Shown here one piece after another: positions 55,963-64,000 of a stretch of DNA of 64,000 nucleotides. Position numbers and translations under genes: made by a program. This DNA comes from Phoronis australis (lineage: Eukaryota > Phoronida > Phoronidae), in contig NMRA01000001.1 of NCBI GenBank assembly GCA_002633005.1, positions 3,290,997-3,354,996 on the forward strand. The letters are read 5' to 3'. Positions within the stretch are counted from its first letter, which is position 1, and the number at the start of each line of letters is the position of its first letter. Under the pieces are notes generated by a model. The model made no database searches. It was not told where the DNA came from and was given only the letters and a program-made list of their open reading frames with translations.

Positions 55963-58144
55963 GTGCTTAAAATCACCAATTTCACATCAATGACACAAAA
56001 ACAACCCACCAGTGGATCAGCTGTGAAATTAGAACACTTGCAAACACAATCTGACGAGATGTTAATTAGCCGATTTCCAGTTCCAAGCATTTACTGGTCA
56101 ATACATACCACATAAATTTGGGACAGCCAATTACAGCACTTGTCATGGTACATTAAGTTTAGTGAGAAAAGTCGTCAGATATTGATGGCCATTTCCATTT
56201 GGTTTATGGTATAAGGAAATAGCAAGGCATTGCGTTTGTGGTGGCTGTGAAAATTTAGTATTTGTCCACGCCGTGGCTCTCTTCACTTTTCTGGGGAACA
56301 TTGGAGAAGCCGGCCTCCCGTTCAGTAACGCTAGGACCTCGCTAAAAAGCAAGACTTCGCGAGATTACGTGAGATATTGCCGTGCATTTTAAATAAGAAC
56401 ACATGACTTTGACTAGGTTTTAGCTAGGTCCTGGCGTAGGTCCTTGCGTCTACTGAACGCACGCCTGGATATGGCTCAAATTTGTACAAGAAACTTGCCA
56501 ATTGGTGGACATGACACACTGCTGCTGGGTAGTTCATAGGTCACACTAATGTCCCTGGAGCTAAGAAACTTTTAATTAAAGTCGCCTTAACTTCTTTTGG
56601 TACATTGAATTCCTGATTGGGATAGGCAGTACAATGTAGTCACTTGTCAAAACAAGGTATATGGTGGTTTAAAGCACTTTAACGACATGGCTGAAATTGC
56701 AGCTCTATAATAGCCATTCATAAGAACAGAAAATAGTATAATTACAGACACAATTTTTATACAAAATTTTTTTAAAATTTTTAGAAAAAAAATCGATTGG
56801 GCTGTATCATTTGACTGAGCTAAGAATATATAATCGTCAAATAGCAGCCTCAAATCAACTAATTACCTATATCAACTGAAGCAAAATGTTCAAATTGAGA
56901 TGTAACTTACAGGTGCCAAAATTCAAAACCACACGCTCACTGTCACCCTAATCCTAAGCCATTGCACTAAATATCAAAAAACATTTTTTGTCAGTCCAGC
57001 TACCTTAAATGTTACAAAACGGATTTGGGAATCATTCCCTAGCATCTGAATATATTACATGAGCACACACTCTCAACAGTTTACACTGGTAGTGAACGAT
57101 GTGCCACCATGTTGGGCAGGCGATTTGTCCGAGACCACTACTTCATTTTTTCATGCAGTCGCAGGATGATCAAACACACTGTGTGGGGCGTATGTTATGA
57201 ATGCCATGAACTTAGCACTGCAGCTGAAACTTTAGCACACAATCCTGTGTGATCTGTGCTACAAGTAACCAAGTGATTCAGTTTAGAACTTACATGGGTA
57301 TCCACCATGTCATTGGTGAAACTATTCTATTTGGCTTCCACAATACACCTTCTCTATAACTTGCAGTCACCCCATAAATGAGCTCCAACCACCCCTAAAC
57401 CGATACTTCAGTGTTTCTTCATTTTCGGCAAAACCGAAACGAAAACAAAAGGATCAATCGATACAAAAACAAACTTATGAAATCAGACCCAACTCGAACT
57501 TTCAGACCACCAAGACTAAGAAATAATGCGTACCAAAACAAAGGAAATTCTTCCTCATGTAACCATGTCTGGAAATACTGCATATCCTGGAACAACTTCA
57601 TTTACCGGTATTGTTTGTCTACTCCAAAGTAGGATGTGAATTTGTAGACTGTTGTTACCGACTGAGTTTGGTTTCCACAAAACAGAATCTCGTAAGAGGT
57701 CAGAAAATACAACCTAAAACGCCCCACACAACACATCTTGCTATCCTGCGTACAAAGGGCTGTGATATGATGCACCAACATACAGTAACAAAAAATTTAG
57801 GTACAAAATATTGAATGAGCCGGAACGATGCGTGTGCATTGAACTGTTGCCAAACAAAATGTACACAAGCATGCAGGGAATAGAACCCTATTACATATCA
57901 ACCAATACTTGACAAGATGTAGCCATGAAATTTAACATTTGAGTACAAAATATAAAAAGTTATATAGTAGTCAGACTCTTAAATTGCACAATAAAGAAGT
58001 TCCAAGTTCGTTGGCTTACTGCTTCCGCTGTCATACATCCAACACTTCATTTCGTGGATCCAAGAAACTCCCAAAACACAAGATCGTGCAAGACTTTGCA
58101 AGATATTTCCATGCATTATTAGCATAGCATGCGATCACACTAGC

Positions 58145-58150
58145 TTTATT
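58145..58150 (-). terminator. ETAA1: Candidate ETAA1 polyadenylation signal
   Basis: TTTATT on the plus strand reads AATAAA on the minus strand, about 145 bp downstream of the ETAA1 stop at 58296-58298. Confidence 0.5.
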
Positions 58151-58295
58151 CACAAAATTCTTAGCTCTACAGAATGCAACCCTGGTTTCACATCACGCAT
58201 GCTATTAATAGAATGAAGAAACATGCCACTTCACATGTTCGCTTTCTTGCAGCTGCAGTATGTGCTGCACCGATTAGTAACTTCCTGCTTTTCAA

Positions 58296-58417
58296 CTAAC
58301 TTCTTCTGGCAGTTTTGGACTCCACTATTTTGCTCTTCAGGCGACGACGCTTAAGGGCCTCCTGTTTCTTTTTCTCGATCTCTTCAGGGGTACACTGTTG
58401 GCTGAGGCTTGGTTGAG
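58296..58417 (-). CDS. ETAA1: ETAA1 last exon: RPA32-binding motif
   Basis: Phase 1 in; encodes PSLSQQCTPEEIEKKKQEAL, then KRRRLKSKIVESKTARRS and the stop. It is too short to stand out as an open frame, but the acceptor ttttcag and the frame fit the donor at 59327 exactly. Confidence 0.9.
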
Positions 58418-61400
58418 CTGAAAACAATTGGAACAATTCAGAATGTATCAAGGCACAATCTCACCAACTTAGGGCATAATATGGTAGACAAGCGAAGTTT
58501 CATTTTCTAATTTTTTCACAAGATATGTGGCATCAAATTAATGGTCTACCAGGTTCATTCTGTACAACCAAAAAATATTTGGAAAACTGTGGGCACCGAA
58601 ATTGATGCGATTTTACTGCAACTACCATTTTTAATTGAAAATGAATAAGAATACCCACAAGAAATTGATAGACAGCAGTGATAATAACCTCTAACCCAAA
58701 CTTCCACCTTCACATTGGAATAAATCAATGAATGAACTCCATTCGGATAACGGGCAGCTTTTTAAAATTATAAACGTGTTAAAAGCTTTTAAATGTGTTC
58801 TAGACCGCGCAACCGTTCAGATAAAACTGACATAGCTATTAAGACAAATCTTAAACGCAAGTCAATTTTAAGGTAAAACTTATTAAGTAAGTCTTTAATC
58901 CGTTCCAAGGAAATGATCTTAACTTAAGTCTTTGACTACAGTTTTGTGTTGAATATGACGCAACTTTTACAATACTCTGTAACCGTCGTCAAGCCTCAAA
59001 AGTAAGCAACAAGTTTTGAAAACTCCTCACAAAATCTGCTAAGCAGATTAGCTTGACCTAAGCTTCAGGAAAGTTCCACGACAACTGTAGGGAAATACCA
59101 CAAATCAAGAACAGTATCTATTCTGCACACAAAGCATAAGTTTTTACCTGAATTCTGCTTTTACACTCAAGTGAGATGCCAATAAGGCATCAGGAAACAG
59201 AACAAGGATTGACTGAAATCACCAAAATGGGGTTTAGCATCCCTTTAAGAAATTGAACAACACAACAAAGACTTGGAATATTTCCATGTACACAAATGGC
59301 TGCAATATTCTGACAGCACTTCTCACCTGCACTCTTGGGTTGAGTCACTCCTTTGGTGTCATGAATAGTAGGGACTCTGCCTGGTAAACCATAGACTTTG
59401 TCTGCCTGTAGACTGGACACTTTCTGATTCGTACTCTCAACTGAACTGCCAACAGCCATCTTGGACTGTACAGGACAAGGTGCCAGCTTCTTGAACACAA
59501 AATTACTGTTTTTCTGCGTCGACGTGGTACAACTGGCAATGACGTTAGAATTGTTTGCATTGGTGGTTTGTGATTTAACAGGGACGACATTTGACTTGAT
59601 TATACCAGTACATGAAGACAGAGACTGATGAGTCTTATCACTAGCTAAATTGATACGATTTTGGTTTCTGGCAACAGCCCTGGTGACAGGCTTATCAAAT
59701 GTCTGTGATTTCTGTGAAAGCGATGAAGATCCCAAGCCCTGTAAACTATTAGATTTGTCCTCTTTCCTGGATGGTACAGACAGTGTAGTTGGTTGGCTTG
59801 GGCAGACTACATTATCCAGAAAATCATCTGGCTCCAATAACTGAGACAGTACTTCATCCGAAAGACTATTGTCCCAGTCAGGCGTATCATTTCTTTCCGA
59901 GCACGTAACAGTACCTAAACTAGGAGCAGTTTTCGACACATCACCAGGCACAATTTTGCCCAAGTTTTGCACACTCTTCGAAGACTTGTGCGACCTCACC
60001 AGGCCACTACTGCTGCGTGTAGTCATCACGCTAGCAGTGCTGGTCACTACAGAACTACACGAGCTGTACAGAGCGGGAGCTGGCAATGGTCTCATCTGCA
60101 GAACAGTGCGTGCAGAGCAAGTACCATTGGTGGAATTCGATGATTTGTATGATGAGGAAACGTGCACCCGTGTCTGCGTTGATGATTTGGTCAAATGATC
60201 TGCTGGCTTGGTATAGACTCCAGCCTTACTTGAAGAGGTCACAAATGTAGCTGCTGGTTTTACTTGAGCTGCTCCATAATTTGAATACTGCTTGGTAGAT
60301 GGCACTTTGAAGGGCAGTGCTGGTGCCAGAGCCTGTGAACGCCCTGTGGTTAGTTTCCCAGAAGATGAGCTGTTTTGAATCACAGAGGGTTTTGTAGCCG
60401 TACACACGTACTCAGGGCTGGACCTGGGCCCTGATGCTGACGAGCTAACCCCCGAGAGACCAGTAAATTTCTTGTTTGAGGCCCCGGCAGAGGTGGTCTT
60501 GGGCAGTGGCACAGCGCAGGGACTCTGCATGGCTGGTATCTGGGTGGCCTGGTAGATGAAGGAACTGTCATTGAATAGATCGTCGCCATCGGCCCACGAA
60601 TCGTCAATGTCTGAGCTGCGACCAGACTCCCTGCCACGAACACTAGTGAACTGCATACTATCTGGCACAGGCCTGGATTCCTGACCGGAAGACTCTTTTC
60701 CACTGTCTTCGTTGTCAGAGAATAGTTCAGTCACCGAATTATTGTCTTTGCCCTTGTCAGCCTTACTAGTCGTATCTGAAACTTTATAAAAATCCAGGCT
60801 CAGAAATGAAAATGTAGCCTTTCATAAAGTATTTTTAGAAGATCTCTGCGAAATTAGCTTTAGACCTAAAAGTAACCCCAAAATAAAACCAAAAGTAATA
60901 ACAGCACTGCCATAGTTTCTAGAAACTCTGCTACTTCATGAAAATCTATGACAAACCCAATCTGCTGTGACAAACCCAATCTGCTGTGACAAACCTACAT
61001 GCAAATCTCATTTAGCTACATTTCTATTCAGTATGTAAAAGAAGGAATGTTCATGGAAACGTGAGATGTTCATTGATTGTGCAAAAATATGGCGTCATTG
61101 AGTCTATTGATTGAAGAGTAGGGTGAACGAACAACACATTTAACAAATGACTAGAATAAAGGCAATGCCTTGAAATCCATCCAAGACTGCTCAGCAAAGG
61201 GTATGCTTCACAAAGATCCACCAAATGGTTTAGGAGATACAGCTGCAGACAAAAAAACAAAACTGCAACTAGAAGGCATCCCAAAATCTACGTTAGTTGT
61301 GGTCTTCTTAGCAGGAAGACATCCGCCAATTTTCAAACGATTCTTTAAGCAGTTTATTTGGCTGACACCAAAAAATATTTGAACAAAAAAATGCCACTAG

Positions 61401-63287
61401 ATGATACAAAATATATGGAATACGTACGAAAATGAATAAGAGACCGTTAACAGAAACTCTCCTCCAAAATTCATGAAAACCCATCGAGAAATTCAGAAGA
61501 CACAGAGGCAAATGTAAAAACTCAAACCGCCACCGGAAGGGCAAAGCAGTTGTCAGAAAGTAATAGTCATCTATTGTCAGCCTCATAGGAACAGATTTGC
61601 CAAATTACATGAAGATGCAGCCAGGGGTTTAGGATAAACAGGTGCAAATGTCGGAAATCCAACATTGCATGCCCTGACAATGACAACCTGCGACCTCACA
61701 TAAATATGCGGGCACATAAAAAGGAACGAGATCATACCACCTATAACACCAGTGTTATGGCTGCACAAAGCGGAAAACTATAAAGTGTATTTTTCTTAAT
61801 ACTCCTTTTTAAGTTATCACTGAACAAAGTAACGTTTCCAAGTGTACAATGTTACAGGTGACTACATACCATTATTTTGCCTGAGGATGGCAGCAGTGAG
61901 CTGATCAAAGAGTTGAGAGTCAACGACTGGAACTTTAACAGACATCTTCTTCCTTGCACGATTTCTGAAACGGCACATTCACAAATAACGTATGAATATG
62001 AACAGCAATTACAACTAATTTCTTTATCATTTTTTCCTTTGAAGTTTTGATGAAAAATATAATATGGACATCTAATAAAGAGAAGACTCACTTGTTCTTA
62101 TGAGGTCGTAGACTCTTCTTCTGTCGGATCCCTTCCCTCTCCCTGTCCAGCCAGAGGCCCAGAAGAGGGGGCGTGGTTGGTCGTAGGACATCGCTCTCCT
62201 GAAACAATTGAATGACAACATTGATGACAGCCATACAGTACATCACACAGGGTAGGATGTTGAGACAACAAGAATGGGAGACTTTCAGGAACAATGGGGG
62301 CTGATCACGTGAGAACGCTGATTCATATCGCCACCTAGGTGTACCAGGAGTTACTTTACCTTCAAACTGGGTGGCAAGAGAACAGCTTCACTTTGTGAAA
62401 TGACCCTTTTACTGTGTATGTGAATAGATGTGACATGTTTTAAACAACAGTTATGGAGAGCCTACTCCTTCTCTAGAGGCCACTGGTAACTGAACCGACG
62501 TGATCAGTTGCCAAGTTCCTATTGAAAGTCTCCCATTATTGTCACTACAGTTACTGGGCAACAAATGGTTCTAGTCAATGGGTCGTAGCTGGTAGTGAAT
62601 GAACCTATTGCTGGACTTACTAGATGAGACAGGCAAGTAATGAATTCATCATCGATATGTTCATTGGCACAACACACACTGGTCACAGCTGTAACCAAAT
62701 GAACACTGGTGCCTTGCGGAAGAGTCGAAATACCACCTTGTAACAATTTGAGATAATTCACAAAGAATCCATTCAAAAGAAAAATATTCTGACCTAACCA
62801 GCGAAGTTTGGAGCAAATCCATATTTCAGACTAATTTGAGGGCATTTTTAGGGAACCCTATTTAAAAAGTCATAATCAGATCCCCAGAGATGTCTTGAGC
62901 CAGCTGTCACATGATCACAGCTGTGCTAGTCATTGTTCAGTAATTCAGTCATCCAGTAGAACGCAATGTGTGAGCTTTCATCATAAAGGAAAGTATAAGA
63001 ACAGATCTAGCTGACACATTCAGCTCTACAACTTAATGCATTAGATAATGGATAAATGTTATTCAGGCAAAAATGTGAATTTGAATATTTAAGTTATTTA
63101 AGCAAAAAAAAATAACAAACACAAGAATTGTATCCTTGTACCCTTCAAAACAATTCTTTGTAAAATCAGCTGTCCAAAGACGGTTTTGAAAACAACGTAC
63201 ACCCTGTAAGGATCAAACTAATGTGTACCTCTGTTGCCAAAATCTTCACAAGATCTGCAATGTTTTCTCCAGACTTGCCATTTTTGA
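58296..63287 (-). CDS. ETAA1: ETAA1, RPA-binding ATR activator, 3' five exons
   Basis: Exons 63229-63287, 62092-62198, 61870-61964, 59327-60775 and 58296-58417 join with matching phases (609 residues, TAG at 58296-58298). The first exons read SGENIADLVKILATE, PPLLGLWLDRE and DSQLFDQLTAAIL, like the conserved N-terminal region next to the ATR-activating part of ETAA1. The large Ser/Thr-rich exon holds two acidic-hydrophobic motifs, DDSWADGDDLFNDSSFIYQA and DWDNSLSDEVLSQLLEPDDF, of the type that binds RPA70N. The last exon encodes TPEEIEKKKQEALKRRRLKS, the RPA32-binding helix shared by ETAA1, SMARCAL1, TIPIN, XPA and UNG2, close to the C-terminus as in ETAA1. Family role: at RPA-coated single-stranded DNA it activates ATR. 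The 5' end is beyond the right edge. Confidence 0.88.
58457..58606 (+). repeat. Dispersed repeat family, copy 3
   Basis: Begins aatctcaccaacttagggca then aatatgg and gacaag, contains caagatat, and ends aaaaatatttggaaaactgtgg. It lies in the last ETAA1 intron, antisense to the gene, and matches the copies at 11629 and 18484. Confidence 0.6.
60776..61869 (-). other. ETAA1: ETAA1 intron with a short tandem repeat
   Basis: Intron between exons 61870-61964 and 59327-60775. It contains about 2.4 units of acaaacccaatctgctgtg at 60949-60995. No other feature is seen. Confidence 0.5.
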
Positions 63288-64000
63288 CTGTAAATAAGAA
63301 ATTGAAATTCAGAAATTAATAACATGCACATCGTATATAGGCATATAAAACACAGATTGGAGACCTTTTGTACAACGGAATAAACATTGACTTAAAACTG
63401 TCTCAAAAGACACCTTGCACCAAAAATGACCTCTACATTAGATCACTTCCATTAACTTGTTCTTCACTTAGATTAGAAATGACAGCAGGATTTGTGAAGA
63501 GACCATGCTCGTGGCTTGTCTTGTCAGACCATCAGCATAATCTCAAGTAACAGCAAACAGGCAGTGAAAATAGACTAAATTTGTTAATATTGCTATGAAC
63601 ACTCATTCTGCCAAACAAGACTACCTTTTGATATCCACCATAATCATTATAAAACTGGTTTTAATATATTCATTTAGAGGGCTTGATTTTAATTTAGTGA
63701 CCTGCACGTCCCATGGTCGCCAATGTGACCTTAGTTTTTGTTCAGAGAACTGATAAAATTCCGAGCTGCCACAATTGTGCACACATACTACAGATGGGAC
63801 TTGGATTTATACACCTAAAATCAGAAGGGTCTGGTCTTGACACATGCAGACTGTTTACATGTTCTGAACATCTACCTCCACACTCGGTTGTTTTCAGGTG
63901 TTCGGGTGGACATTTGTGCACTTGCCTAGATTGTTGACACTGGTGTTTCGATTTTTAATTTTAGACTGATGCTGCATATTATATGTCATCTGTAGAAGCC
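63288..64000 (-). other. ETAA1: ETAA1 intron at the window edge
   Basis: The exon at 63229-63287 needs an upstream exon ending in phase 1. I could not identify one before the window ends, although ETAA1 normally starts further upstream. Confidence 0.45.

Larger units (their letters stand above)
55788..58295. other. Convergent 3' flanks of the tail-only gene and ETAA1
   Basis: No coding gene is seen; short open frames are scattered and unlike any family. On the minus strand AATAAA at 58145-58150 is a plausible ETAA1 polyadenylation signal, about 145 bp after its stop. Confidence 0.45.

Noticed and set aside
63600-63720. Possible further ETAA1 exon on the minus strand before the window edge
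   Set aside because: AG and GT dinucleotides bound a small open frame, but its phase and peptide do not fit the expected ETAA1 region.
1-64000. tRNA, rRNA, CRISPR or prokaryotic operon features
   Set aside because: None could be supported; the window is spliced eukaryotic sequence.

Overview
The window is a piece of an animal nuclear genome, most likely from an invertebrate bilaterian. It is AT-rich and intron-rich, with GT-AG introns, no operons, transposon relics, and a Bark beetle/Anakonda-type adhesion gene. The species cannot be fixed from the sequence. Single N characters at 42827 and 54667 look like assembly joins.

Layout. (1) 180-17485, plus strand: the 3' fourteen coding exons of RBM25, a splicing factor, from the second half of its RRM to the end of its PWI domain. 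(2) 20122-22115, plus: a two-exon gene for a basic, cysteine-rich, AT-hook protein of no family I recognise, with CRE-like sites upstream. (3) 24851-48674, minus: a complete 18-exon orthologue of Drosophila bark beetle/Anakonda. All splice phases agree and the joined coding sequence is 8,781 nt (2,926 residues). It encodes a signal peptide, three repeated units of beta-helix cap, SRCR domain and beta-helix, a CUB-like domain, a C-type-lectin-like domain, one membrane span and a 330-residue tail. (4) 48.7-54.9 kb: intergenic, with a decayed non-LTR retrotransposon. (5) 54891-55787, plus: a small gene that encodes only a membrane span and a cytoplasmic tail clearly homologous to the Bark tail, head-to-head with bark. 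(6) 58296-63287, minus: the 3' five exons of ETAA1, an RPA-binding activator of ATR, which continues past the right edge.

The most notable object is the Bark tail-only paralogue. It keeps the membrane-proximal basic region, a nearly identical block of about 40 residues around a YANVKD motif, and a C-terminal class I PDZ ligand, but no adhesive ectodomain is visible. If translated it could share or compete for the cytoplasmic partners of Bark at cell junctions (inference). Other items are a 785-bp direct repeat at an N that duplicates one bark exon (probably an unmerged contig overlap), a tandem duplication of an RBM25 splice donor, a 403-bp inverted-repeat element, and a three-copy dispersed repeat family. 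Exon borders were read by eye from splice consensus, frame continuity and remembered family features; no search or RNA evidence was available.
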